DNA of 64,000 bases from Sarcomyxa edulis (Eukaryota > Basidiomycota > Agaricomycetes > Agaricales > Mycenaceae), in NCBI GenBank assembly GCA_009761415.1, contig QUOL01000005.1, forward strand, positions 558,001 to 622,000. The letters are read 5' to 3'. The position numbers were made by a program, and so were the translations under genes. The notes below the pieces were generated by a model. That model ran no database searches, was not told where the DNA came from, and saw only the letters and a list, made by a program, of their open reading frames with translations. Below are positions 35,797 to 47,007 of this stretch, piece after piece (the first letter of the stretch is position 1; the number at the start of each line of letters is the position of its first letter).

Positions 35797-38700
35797 GACT
35801 CTATGTATGATAGTCATACCTGGATAAGCGGCGAACACCGCCCCCCAGGCCGCAAGTTGCCTATTAGTATTCTCATATACGCGCGCCCACTGTAAGGCCG
35901 CGTGGTCCGTCACTAGGATCACTGTCTCGCCCTCAATGAAAGGCTGAAATCTGACTAAGGCTTCCTTCGCGCCTAAGGCCTCGCGCTCAGTAGCACTGTA
36001 ATTGCGCTCCGCCGGTTTCAAAGTCCTGCTCCAGTAGCAGATGACGCGCTCAACATGGACAATCGTTTCGTCCAAAGTCGCGCCCCATTCCTCGACCTTG
36101 GGGCGCTCACGATCTATAACATCCCGAACCAAAGTCGTGACCAAGGTTGGGACGGGCAGTCCCCCATTCCAAGCGGCCAGCAATTTCGCATAGACCGTAG
36201 TGCCTCTAAGATCTCCCACCGCAATTGACTGTACTTGTTGCAGACTGGCGCCAAGCGCATAGTCAGACGCGTCGGTATATAGCCTATAAGGTAATCCTTG
36301 AATAGGATGACCCAACACCGGAGCACTCATCAACGCATCCTTTGCTTGCTGAAAGGCTATATCGTGCTCGGCCTTCCACACAAACCTGACTCCCTTCTTG
36401 AGCAAACCGAACAGAGGGGAGGCAATAAACGCATAATGCGGTATATAACTCGCAAAATACACTACCATTCCCAGGAATTTCTGTAAGTCGTTGACCGACT
36501 TCGGCCGTTCGATATCTTGAATGGCGCTGACCTTTTCCTGATGCGTTGACAAGCCCAAACGTGAAACCTTCTGTCCCAGAAGCAATATCGAAGAATACCC
36601 CACGAAGCATTTAGCGGGAGACAAGGTGATCCCTGCTCCTGCAATGGCCGTCAACACTTTATCGAGGTGCACCAAGTGATCATCCCAGGTTTTAGAATAT
36701 ATCACGATATCATCGATGTAAACCAACGTGAACAGCCATAAATATGGTGACAACACGCCCTGCATCACCCTTTGGAATATAGAAGGTCCGTTTCTTAGGC
36801 CAAACGGCATCCGACGAAATTGCCATAGCCCTAAATGCGAACGGAAAGCTGTCTTTTCCTTCTCTTCGTCGGCCATTTCCAACTGGGTGAACCCAGCCAA
36901 AGCGTCGAATGAAGAGAGAACCTGAGCGCCAGACAAAGACTGTATAATTTCAGTCTGACGAGGTATCGGAAATTCGTCCGGGATAGTCTCAGCGTTGAGC
37001 TTGCGATAATCTATCACGCACCGAGGCTTGCCGTTTCGATATACCACGACAATAGGGAAACCCCAAGGACTGGTCGACGGTTCAATGACACCCGCTTCGA
37101 ACCAGAGCTTCATCTGCTTATCAATGACCTCTCTCTTAGCTGGAGACGCCGTATACATCGGTACCGAGATGGGTTGCGTGCCAGGCTTTAAGGGAATGGG
37201 TACGCGGGCCTCCACATGCCCCAAACGCCCATCTACCCCGAAGGCCTTCACATTCCGTCGTAAGACCTCCTCCAACCGGGGTCGGATGTCGTCCGGTATA
37301 TCCTCTCCCAGATTCACAAGTTCAGTGACATCGATACCCGACACAGGATCAGGATCAGGAACCTCAGTAGTCTTGGGTCCCCAATGCTCGTCGCCCTCCA
37401 ACTTGTCATCCCCAGGCGGGAAGAAGTTATTCTTAGGTGGGGCAGCGGCGAGATCCTGCGCTCGTAAGGTTCCTTCTACCATAGTCCGTATAGAGTCAGC
37501 GGAAGCCGCATATTTCTGCCATTCTTCCTCGGTGGTAGGCCGATCAAGATCCACCTCCGGGTTCAGCAGATAACCAACAATGTCCCCTACGCGAATATAC
37601 CAAGGACGAACTCCAGGGTTAGCCACTGGCAGGTATGGATGCTTGGAATTGACCCAAGTGGTGGGCGCCGACAGGAGAGATCCTTCCTCCATCCCTATCA
37701 CGACTTTCTCCACGAGCCAATCCGCACGGCCATCGAAGGGAGCATTGATTCTTACATTATGCACCGATCCAGCGGCGATCAGTACATCTTCGTCAGCCAG
37801 CACGGAAGGTGGTCCATCATCGCTGGCATTCCGCCGAGCATTGGCTCTCGCTCGACGAGCACCTTTAGCTCGGACAAAGGCCTGGCCCACCTGAGCCGAG
37901 CGAATCTCGAAACCCAAGTCAACGGCTTGAGCTGAGGACGCAGCGATTACTCGCCCCGAACTCCCAACGAGAACTTCGCAGTGCCCCGTGGCGTATCGAC
38001 GCAGCCCCATCTCGTAAGTAACTTGAAAGTCTTCTCCCAACAGAAGAGGGACTCTCATATCACGAACTACATAGGCTTCCAAGTCGAAGCTCACGATATT
38101 ACCATCCGTCGCTGTAGCAAACAGTTGAGTTCTGACATACCCCAACACGCGCGCATTGCCCGTAAGATGATATAACTTCATCCGTATTCCTTCCTTAGGA
38201 TTACCCAAGTCCGGGATCGTCTTCCAGTAGTCTTCGGACATGAGAGTGATATCCGCTCCGGAATCCAATCGAGCTCGGATAGGCTCCTGACCTAAATCTC
38301 CCACATAGGCTTTCATATGTAGAGCGCGAGTTCCTAGTGATCCATAACCGTCAGGGAACGAACGTCCTTTAACCGCCGGTATAACCACACCGGCGCCCTG
38401 CGACGAACTCCCGTCAGAGTTAACGGACTGAGTTCCGTTCCTGCGCATAATTCGCTCGTGTCGGCGTAGAGTCTTGCGTGGCATACCGTCCTGCAACGTC
38501 TCTGCCCTGGCCTTCCCTTTCGACTCAAATCGAACTCTACGACGAATATTCCTGTTATCCGCATAGAAAGGCTTCCTAGCATGAAGCGCGAACGCTCCGG
38601 TGCTTACAGCATCCACAGTATGAACATCCTTACGTTCTCTCGCGGAATCGCAATCTGAATCGGAGGTACCAGAGTCAGGAGAGGAGGCAGTCCCAGAGCT

Positions 38701-40632
38701 TTCGGAATCACTCGAGTAAGCAGAAATAGTATCCTTAGTTTCTGCCAACATAGCTAAGTACATACGCTCATCCTCAGTCCACTCGGATTCCTCCATATCT
38801 ACGTGAATGAGGTTAGCATTGCGTAACACGTCCCACTTTCCGAAATGAGGACAATCCCTCGCGTAATGCCGTGGACTAGTACAAATAAAACAGTTTCCAG
38901 GTGGAGGCGATTTGCTGGCGACCGAATCGTCACGAGCAAAAGAGTACCCATCAACGACCTTCCCTTCAGGCCAAGGCTTACGGGGAGTCCCAGAATTTCG
39001 ACCTCCTCGTGATCCTCCCCGACCGCGAGTGAAGTTACCACCTCGGCTGGGCCCAGAACTGGAGGCCGCGAATACATTCGCGACGGGAGTCTCGGACTCC
39101 TCCCCGTCGGATTTATACTCGCTGGAATCCTCCTCGAGTTCTACATTCTTAGCCGCTCGCCTGTAAGGTCCCCTTCGGAAGGACTTAGCCTGATTAGCAC
39201 CATCCTTTTCCGAACCCCATGATCGCATTCGTCGACCAATATTGTATACACTGATCAAAGTGGTGCTGAAATGTTTCGCCTTCTGTTGCATATCAAAAAT
39301 ACCTAAACAGACCGTATCGTTTAAAGTAGCGTCCCACTCAACGGGTTGAGTTCGCAAGATCCTGCCAACCGCCATGGGCCCATCCGGAGTATCCGGGTAT
39401 AAGAAGGAGTGATAACGAATTCGCCGCTGCAGGAAATCAATTGGAGCCTCCTTCTCCTCTCCAGCCTGACGGAATCGCATCTCTTCGAACTCGTAAGTCC
39501 GTTCCTGAACCCATTGCGCATCCAGGAAGTGAGCCCGAATGGCTAATATAAGGTAGTCCCATGATCTGGTGATATACGCTTTATCCGTCTGAGTAAGCGC
39601 GTTCCACCATTGCAGAGCGCGCCCAGTCCATTTGGAATACGCGAGCTGAGCCAGCCCTACACTCATCTGAGTCGATAGTCGGGCAAGGTCCGCCATAGCA
39701 GCCAAGTAGTCAATAGCCGAATCGCCCTTGCCATCCCAAGACGGAATAATGTTGCAATTCAACTTTTTATTCAGCTGCCACTCATTCCAGAAGAGGTTGG
39801 CAGCGGCCGCATTGAATTCCACGAGGGGTACTCCATCACCCCCGTCGCCGCCACCTCCACCTCCTCCCGGTGCCCCACTCGGTATCCCGCCAGGATTAAT
39901 TGCAGAAGGAGGGTTGTTTCCACCTCCTCCGCCTCCACCTCCACCAGGAGGCCCACCAGGAGGCCCACCAGGAGGCCCACTAGGAGGCCCAGTAGGACCA
40001 CCGATTGGCACGGGTAACACTGGTAAAACAGGCGGGTTCGAGTTCGATGGCGGATTCTGATTTGCCATCGGAGGAGGTGGGAGATTCTTCCAGACATGAC
40101 TAGTCCAGCCAGAAAGTCCCGCAGTAGCATTCTTCAAATTGTCCCCTTCTTGAAACGCAGTTTGTCGTAGAAACGATGGCCCCCCAGACGAAGCAGCGGT
40201 CGGAACGGCTGGCTGTCCGGTAAGAGAGCGTAGGTCCTGGATATGTCCCATACCCGGCAACGTGCTCAAGGTGTGCGGCCTTCCTATGCTCGAAAGGCTT
40301 TCTGGCAAGTCGAACGCTACCCTAGGTCCTTGACTAACTGAATCTCCCCCATTTGGTCCCGGATCCTCAGATCTAGCCCGGGTAGCGAGAGCTCCAGTAG
40401 GCCAAAAAGGTGACCGATACTGTTTTCCCTCCGGTCGATGATTATCGACGTAGAAAGTCTCCGGTATTGGTACACCGTTGGACTTCGCAGAACTGACGAG
40501 ATGCTGGCGAGCTTCCGAATCAAACGTATTGGCAACAGCTCCATAATCGGGTCGAGCGACCATCCTAGCCAATTCGGCTAATACGGGGCGAGAACCATAA
40601 TCCGACCTTACGGACGGACGAGTCGAGTCCAC
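35797..40632 (-). CDS. gag-pol: gag-pol, 5' part: capsid, zinc knuckle, protease, reverse transcriptase, RNase H
   Basis: About 1610 codons remain in frame up to the foldback insertion; the frame then reads into the insert and stops at 35710. In order: a Pro/Gly-rich linker, a Ty3-type capsid region near 39230-39790, a CX2CX4HX4C zinc knuckle (CFICTSPRHYARDC, near 38890), an aspartic protease with LDSGADITLM (near 38250), RT with FTLVYIDDIVIYSK (near 36715) and RNase H with YTDASDYALGASL (near 36270). The end of RNase H (WGAVFAAYPG) is present, but the conserved tail that normally links RNase H to integrase is not visible at the break. The frame is identical to that of the upstream ORF and separated from it by one UGA. 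The first in-frame ATG after that UGA is at 40563. Confidence 0.93.
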
Positions 40633-40662
40633 AGAGCTTTCAAGGTCATCGCCGGCATCAAT

Positions 40663-41931
40663 TCAAAAGGTACGCTTGATAGCGATAAGGTACTTTCGGA
40701 TGTGTACCGTAGCGATGTACATACGAGACATGAGTACCCCGTAAGTCATGATGAGTTCCGTACGACTAGAGTGATATTCCAAGAGTTTCAGGAACTTGTA
40801 ATCGGGGTCCAGGACGAACGCGCTTCGCTTATCAAGACCCAAGAACTCCCATAGACCCTTCAATATCTGTTGAACAGCTAGAACCTGATGCCCTATAGTC
40901 ATCAAACGCATAGATCCCAAGGAATACATAGGTTCGCCCGAAGGATCCGTGTATCCTAACAAATCCTGCTTCTGAGGGCGAATCTCTTGAAGTTCTTTGA
41001 TGGACTCGTTCAAATCGACCCATAGCAGCAGCCGATGCGGCGTCGTCCAGCGAACTAGAATATCCCTTAAGAGCATAGAATCGGCCAAGGATCGACCAGG
41101 CAGTATCCCATCTTCACCGCCGTAGTCATATAAGGGATCGTCATCTACCAGAGGGTCATATCGAGGCGAATATCGAGCTACCGAGGCGACCAAAGGCTCG
41201 TCGTGAATGTTTACTTCTCGAGCCACGTTCGAAAAGATCTCGTCGTACTCGTCGAGAAGTCGGTTCTTCGCTAAGCCCTGCGAGATACTTTCATCATCGT
41301 AAACGCCTGCTCCCTCGTAATGTACGCTATGTTCCGTAGTAGTATCCGACACGTCTCGTACCAACGAGTTAAAGGACGGAGTTGGGGATCCCCTAGGAGC
41401 ATCCACATCCGGTACTTCCTCAATCTCCACTCGATGTCTACGAGCCGTGGGTTTGGCCGAAGACGAAACCGCATCTGTGGAGATTCCGGAGACTGCTGGG
41501 CTAACGAATCGACTGGGAACGGGAATTCCACTCGAACCCTGGGTGAATGATCCTTTACCGCTAGTTTTTAGCGCTGGTCGAGTAGGCAGTTGACTAGAGA
41601 ATCGGGGCGGGATTACCCTAGCCGTTCCGTCTCCAGATTGACGAGGTACATCGGTAGTCGACTTAGTAGAGGTAGGATCTCCAGCGCTATGAGCAGCAGG
41701 CGCGGTACCAGCGCTTTTAGCAGCAGGCGGATCGGCATGTCCAGCGCTTGAAGCAGCAGGCTCGATACCAGAGAGAGAGTTTCCAGCGCCAGAGGCAGCA
41801 GGCTCGGAGTCGGTAAGGTTGGTCAAAGCGCGCAGCTTAGCTTGTCGAGTTTTCGGCGACGAGGTAGTCAAGGCTGGCGCCGATTGGGTAGAAAGAGCAG
41901 GAGTGGCCTTCAACTTTCCTTTGGGAGCCAT
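40663..41931 (-). CDS. extra ORF upstream of gag, in frame with gag-pol across a UGA
   Basis: The 422-residue frame begins MAPKGKLKATPALS. The N-terminal 160 residues are low-complexity (Ala, Ser, Pro, Gly) and contain four PAAxSAG-type repeats encoded by the short motif listed separately. The C-terminal half is a helical, globular-looking domain (LWEFLGLDKRSAFVLDPDY and nearby) of no family I know. It ends KRTF-UGA, and the same frame continues at once into gag-pol (IDAGDDLESS). Readthrough would give a fused product of more than 2000 residues. It could be an accessory gag-like protein; a matrix-type role is a guess. Confidence 0.75.
   Translation of the reverse strand: MAPKGKLKATPALSTQSAPALTTSSPKTRQAKLRALTNLTDSEPAASGAGNSLSGIEPAASSAGHADPPAAKSAGTAPAAHSAGDPTSTKSTTDVPRQSGDGTARVIPPRFSSQLPTRPALKTSGKGSFTQGSSGIPVPSRFVSPAVSGISTDAVSSSAKPTARRHRVEIEEVPDVDAPRGSPTPSFNSLVRDVSDTTTEHSVHYEGAGVYDDESISQGLAKNRLLDEYDEIFSNVAREVNIHDEPLVASVARYSPRYDPLVDDDPLYDYGGEDGILPGRSLADSMLLRDILVRWTTPHRLLLWVDLNESIKELQEIRPQKQDLLGYTDPSGEPMYSLGSMRLMTIGHQVLAVQQILKGLWEFLGLDKRSAFVLDPDYKFLKLLEYHSSRTELIMTYGVLMSRMYIATVHIRKYLIAIKRTF
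41681..41803 (-). repeat. four copies of the short motif inside the upstream ORF
   Basis: CCAGCGCT, linker and GCAGCAGGC recur about every 27-40 bp, the last copy with one change (CCAGCGCC). On the coding strand each copy reads PAAxSAG. They match the four copies in the leader of the 3' ORF, where the sequence is not translated as PAAxSAG. Confidence 0.85.
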
Positions 41932-42653
41932 AATGAAGGGGGGGAAAGGGAATTGTGATTCGTCACTCAGCCTCTCCTTTCCTTCTTTTTAAAACTTCAT
42001 CTATCTCCTGTTCGCCCGGGTACCATAATTGAGTACGATTTTCTATTGAAGGATTCTCTCGTCCCGCCCAGTCAGCAGACTGAACTCGGTGAAGGTGGCC
42101 GAGATTCCTGAATTGCAGGAACTAGGCTGAGCGGGGCGTATCGCTACAAAGCGATCGAATCGTGAATGAAATAGCATAGGAGCCTCCGAATCGTGTATAG
42201 TTCACAACGATTCAGAGGCTTGGCAACCTGAGGATGGAGCGATCAACGCCCAAATACTCCTGTAAGGGGGTGACTTATCGCAGTTCCGGAATTCGTGAGT
42301 TTTCTACTATCGAAAACCGGAGACAGCGGTCTCGATAAACGTAGCACTCGAGAGGGTAGTACTCGCGCACTCAAGGAGGGACTGCGAGTAGCAAGCGTAA
42401 ACCTCCCACGAAGAGATACACTTAATTTTTTCTCTGACTCCGTATGAATCCTTGAGACTCCCAAGGGGTTCCCTCGATCGATATTATAGGGACTGAAAGC
42501 AGCGGGTTGTACGCGCTAGTTGATTCAGTCCGTCATCGAGAGAGAGGGGAGTTTCATTTGAGGGGGCGAACGAACGAAGAAAAAGTCCGTTCTCATCGCG
42601 GATTTTGCGGAAGTTCGGTGGCACACATGATCTTCGGGTCACGCCGAAGTCCA
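41932..42653. other. 5' untranslated leader of the retrotransposon
   Basis: This stretch runs from the primer-binding site to the first ORF. No frame with a motif is visible. It includes an inverted pair CGAATCGTGAATG/ACAACGATTCAGAGG around 42155-42220, which may fold. Confidence 0.5.
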
Positions 42654-42667
42654 CGGTTCTGGCACCA
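42654..42667 (-). other. primer-binding site
   Basis: On the minus strand, one base after the 5' LTR, TGGTGCCAGAACCG begins with the TGG that complements a tRNA CCA end. I do not assign the tRNA. Confidence 0.75.
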
Positions 42668-42668
42668 T

Positions 42669-43060
42669 TGTGATACGACCGTGTAAATAGACTTCAACGT
42701 AATAGAAGGCGGTAGGGCGCTTCACGAGTTAGAGACGCCCGTGAGTAGGGCGGAACTGTAACCCTGTTCAGAGGGGTCCATGACCCCGGACCGGGAGCTT
42801 GTGACCGGGCTACGGGGAGCAGTTACGCTTACTCAGGCTCAGAGGGCGGGGATTAACCTGTGAGCTAGCCCACTTACAGTCTTCTTTAAGTAGATAGCAT
42901 GTATGTTGTGGTAATAGATTAAGGTTTAACTAATACAAAGATAGAGCTATATACTTCGGAAACAAACAACTACATACAAGACCGTAGACCTGTCTGGTCC
43001 GTGGACATGTCACGCGCATGAATAGCGCATGAATACCCGTATGAATACCATGCTATCACA
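42669..43060 (-). repeat. 5' LTR
   Basis: This 392-bp copy is identical by eye to 28636-29027 and lies upstream of all element genes in the minus orientation. It is followed on the plus strand by the second CACTT. Confidence 0.95.
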
Positions 43061-43125
43061 CACTTCGACTCTTCTCGAAATATCTAACACATCCAAACTC
43101 CCCCAATCACATTTCAACTACCAAT

Positions 43126-44751
43126 ATGGCCAGACAGCGCAAGGCTCTCGAGACACTGAAAGAGAAAGACGTGCCAAATGCCAATGTAAGATCGCTCATA
43201 TCGCCATCGCCACTCCATGCATACTCAATCATCATTCTATTAGATACATGACATAAAAACGAATAACAACAATGAGGCCACCACCAATACCTCAACCAAT
43301 AAGCATGCTGATGGGTCCACGTATGTCGTCCGCCACTTTATGTATGCAATCTTATAGTGATGACCACGTTGGCAGCAATGAACCGAGTGGCTCGTCAGAG
43401 CCTCAAGCACCGCAAGATAACGAGCCTCGACGAAGCGAGCGCATCGTAGATGCTGCGAAACGGGCGGCGTTAGCTGCCAAGACTCATACTGGTCAGAGAA
43501 AGTAATGCCTGTTGTCCACCACTGTTACTCATGCCGTTTGTCATCTATAGCTGCTGCCAAGGCAGTACTAAAGGCCAAGCCACCACCAAAGGCCAAGAAA
43601 CTTCCCGGTCAGCAGAAGCAAAATCTATCATGTTTCAATGTCGCTGACATCTTTCATGCTCTACAGCTGTCCCCAAACCCAAGGAACGTCCAATCAAGTC
43701 TTTGCCAAAGCCAAAGGCCACACCGAAACCGAAACCAGAGGCAAAGAAGCCTGTGGCCGGTCCATCGCAGTCTGTGCGTCGCAATGCAAACAAGACTGTC
43801 TCGACACCCGAGGAGATCGCATCGACATACGAGACGCGCCTCCTAGCTAGCGGGTTGCGACGCCTCCAAGATGTCGTCGCGTGTTTCCAGGAGAGACTAG
43901 GGGGACTGCACGAAGGAGTGGTCAAGATGGCGGATACTCCTGTGAACACGTTACCGGGCTCTATCGCGCACGAGAATATGTTCCAGGATTTTAGGGCAGG
44001 GCTGGATGAGCTGGAAGGATACTTCCCTACGGTGGTGCAAGAGTTGGTTTGTTCGGCAAAGATGGTGCTGAATGTCTCGCGGGGAAAGAGGCATAATGAT
44101 ACCAGTGTGGGCGATAGGCGCCAGAAGGCTGCCGAGAAGACAACGGAACCCCACAACAAGAAGCGTATGAGAGAGACGGACACCAACGGCGCGGAAAACG
44201 ATGTACGACATCGTCCGCGCCGGAGGGTGATCCCTCCAGGATCTCAAGACACGTCTAGCCAAGGGGAATTCTCGCCATCTACGAGCAACACAGCCCAGAG
44301 AGATGAATCAGAATTAGAGGAATATCATCCCAAACATCTCGGCAAAGAAAAAAATGGGAAGGGTAAAGGGAAGGAAACGGTTGTGCCAGTGGATAGCAAC
44401 CTCGAGCGAACGTCACACGATCCTCCCCAAGACGATCTGCTGACTACGGAGGGCGTTTTGCAGTCTCCTGCAATTGAGGATGCCGCCTCTGGATCAGCTA
44501 GTACACCACAACCTGGACACGACACTCACCAAGCTTCAGAAGACGCGCCCGAGGTCAACATTGATGGGGAAGGGATGATAAGGTCGGAGTCTGTAGTTTG
44601 GCGAACTTCGTCTTGCCGTTCCGACCCTCTCCCACGGACCGGTCCAACTCAGCCTGTGGCTCTTCCATCATCGCATTCCCAAAATCCTCCTCCTCCATCT
44701 ACCCCTCCACCGTCCAAGGACACGCCGTACTTCATCACTCGTTCAACGTGA
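43126..44751 (+). CDS. array copy A: Lys/Arg-rich protein of unknown family
   Basis: Five exons (43126-43185, 43244-43320, 43376-43491, 43551-43607, 43667-44751) give 464 residues. Exon 1 encodes MARQRKALETLKEKDVPNAN. Exons 2-4 are short, charged and Pro/Lys-rich. The last exon starts with a PKPK-rich basic stretch, then a helical core (LQDVVACFQERLGGLHEG, GSIAHENMFQDFRAGLDELE, FPTVVQELVCSAK). A long disordered tail has NKKR, RPRRR and KGKGKE clusters and the family C-terminal motif RSESVVWRTSSCRSDPLPR. There are no signal peptide, membrane segment or enzyme motifs. The basic clusters suggest a nuclear, nucleic-acid-binding protein, which is inference. The retrotransposon inserted 65 bp upstream of the ATG, so the gene has lost its normal promoter. 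Confidence 0.78.
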
Positions 44752-46536
44752 ACCGACTGTTGACTAGACTTCGTTTTTCCCTTTCATCTCTGTTCTACAT
44801 TCATATGGACTTTCCCCATCTGGAATATTTTCGATATATCCATGAGAAACTCCATCTAGTCTTCTATACCTATCTCTTTGACCTTTCGTCCCCATTCCCC
44901 ATTATTCTCCAGACTGTCCCTGTATTTATTGTTCCGTGAACCGTCTTGTGCACGAGAATCGATCAACAAAAAGGAGACTACGCGTCTAGTAGTGCGTACG
45001 CAAGCTCGACCTTCCTCACAACTTTGGTTCCATCCGAATTCCACTCTCGAGACTACCACCGTTTACGACGCTTTCGTTTCATCTAGAGCCGTGGCCAGGT
45101 CTTCCGAGATCAGCGCGAACACGGAGTCGCTATAAGCCTGCGATTTGCTCGTCAATAGTAAGTAATCATGCCTTTTTGAATGTGCCAAGGCAGAAACAAA
45201 ATCGATCTTTGCAAATTCTGCATACCCCTCGATACCGTCACTCCCGATTCACCACGTCTAGGACGATGAACAATGAGATACCGCTACAAGATGGCGTGCT
45301 TTGCAGAATTTTGAGGGGGAGATGGAGTAGCTCTCGGGTACGTTCTCTTGCAAAACCAATTTCAACTCAAGTTTGGACATTAGGACGCGTTCATGCTCCT
45401 GAGTACTCGGGACCATCGCAATTATTTCTCCTGAAATGAAGTGATGGGCTGGAGCGAAAGTTTATCAGTCAAGGTACGCTGGCAGATTTTTCCCCGGATG
45501 TCGTGTTGTTTGGAACCATTTCACTATACAGGTTCGTGAATTGTACCTATCCAACAACGAACACGACCTATCACACCACCCCACGCGTTCTGCGATTCAG
45601 CTGTCGTTTGATCTCCAGAGGTCAAAGTCTGCGACTTCCTACTTATTTTGACTGCATTTATTGATGTCGCGGTATTGTCAACCCTCTTCGCTGGTGCAAT
45701 CCCCTGAGGAACATCATCCAACAATATCACAACATCCCGAAGGTGCACTACAAATTGGAGAACTACGACCACAATCCAGAAGTTCTTCCCAATTGGATTT
45801 AGCAATATCTCAGCGATTTCAGTCAACGATGGCCGCATCCTTGTCGATGCTATCCAGGCCAGAAAGGATTCACTCCTCTCGAACGTGCCAAAAAGCCCGA
45901 ACTGAAGCTTCACAAAAGATGGAGCTACAAAAGAAGTGAGTGACCACCCCTCATGGCAGAGGTACCCGAGCTCATGACGATGCTGTCAACGTTGCACGAG
46001 CCTGGAACTCTGAGTCGAAGTTCGCGCTCGCAAATCAGGCTGACGCCGTACCTAATCGTCAACATTCACTGCTGAATATATCCCAGTGGCGGCTCTCTAC
46101 ATTATCTTGGCACGTCAACGACAAATGCTTATGGGGAATCAACATAGAAGCACATGGTCGTGGCAGCCAAGTCGGAAGGGATAAGTACCAGGGTGGTACT
46201 CATATTGTAATTTGTGTCTCTGCTCATGTTGCTCTTGTAACATCGTAGGCTTTCTAAATAGAGACGACCACACATCTTGCAATTTTCACCTTTGAAACTT
46301 CTGCTGAAGCTCCTCAGGCCTTCTGCGTTCCGGCCCTCAGCATGGGTGAAAGATAGGATGGCGTGTCACGCGTGATGCGTTACTGTATGTTCAACGAGAC
46401 TCTAGCAAGAGTTTGGGGTCTCAGCTTCGTCCAAGCTACAACATAACAAGCAAAGAAAATTGCAATGCAATTGAGAGCATACGTATAACATAGATTCCCT
46501 GCACAAAATTGCATCCGCAGACATGATCGACGCGTT
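44752..46536. other. interval between array copies A and B
   Basis: No gene is recognised. A plus-strand stretch near 45661-45930 is open, rich in Ser/Gln, and ends at a plausible donor (GTGAGTGAC), so a degraded exon is possible. The part from 46320 to 46480 carries GTCACGCGTGATGCG, similar to the subterminal words of the MITE at 6212. Confidence 0.4.
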
Positions 46537-46612
46537 CGATCACGTGCGCGGTATATCAAAAGGACGCGACGCGTTCTGACGTAAGCTCTCCCGGGCCACT
46601 CGAGTCCTCAAC
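46537..46612 (+). promoter_or_regulatory. promoter module of array copy B
   Basis: CGATCACGTGCGC, then GGACGCGACGCGTTC, TGACGTAAGCTCTCCC and GCCACTCGAGTCCTC match the other array promoters. A TATA box (TTTATAAACC) follows near 46780. Confidence 0.7.
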
Positions 46613-47007
46613 AAAATTTTGAACAAAAAGTGGTTGTATGACCTAGTTACTGGAGATTATGGTAGTTTGTTCATCCCCAACAGCTTGCACAAGAAAACCG
46701 ACAGCAGCAGCTCTCAAACTCGCCATAGTCTGTCATTTCTCAAAATTCAAAACCCGCATCTCCGACTGGCACCAAGCCTTTATAAACCTCCCACTTGGTC
46801 TTTCTGCCACTCCCCCATCATATACTTGACCTACACTCACACTCACATTCCAACTTGCACCTAACTCTTCAAGTTGCTGCTCTTCGGAAGCTGAATTGTT
46901 GTGAATAACTTTGCTTTGTTCTACCAAGACTCGTCCTCGCTGCCTCTAAGCACTTCCACACTTCCACTTCCACCTCCATTTCCACTCATATCTACTCAAC
47001 TCATACG

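Larger units (their letters stand above)
28636..43060 (-). mobile_element. Ty3/gypsy chromovirus retrotransposon, 14.4 kb, with nested insertion
   Basis: Two 392-bp LTRs that look identical enclose a primer-binding site, an extra upstream ORF, gag-pol with protease, RT, RNase H, integrase and chromodomain, and an extra downstream ORF. All genes lie on the minus strand, so the right LTR is the 5' one. Identical LTRs and an intact CACTT duplication point to a recent insertion. A 1000-bp foldback element interrupts pol at 34797-35796. Without that element the length would be about 13.4 kb, which is long for the family because of the two extra ORFs. It lies in the 5' UTR of array copy A. Confidence 0.95.
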
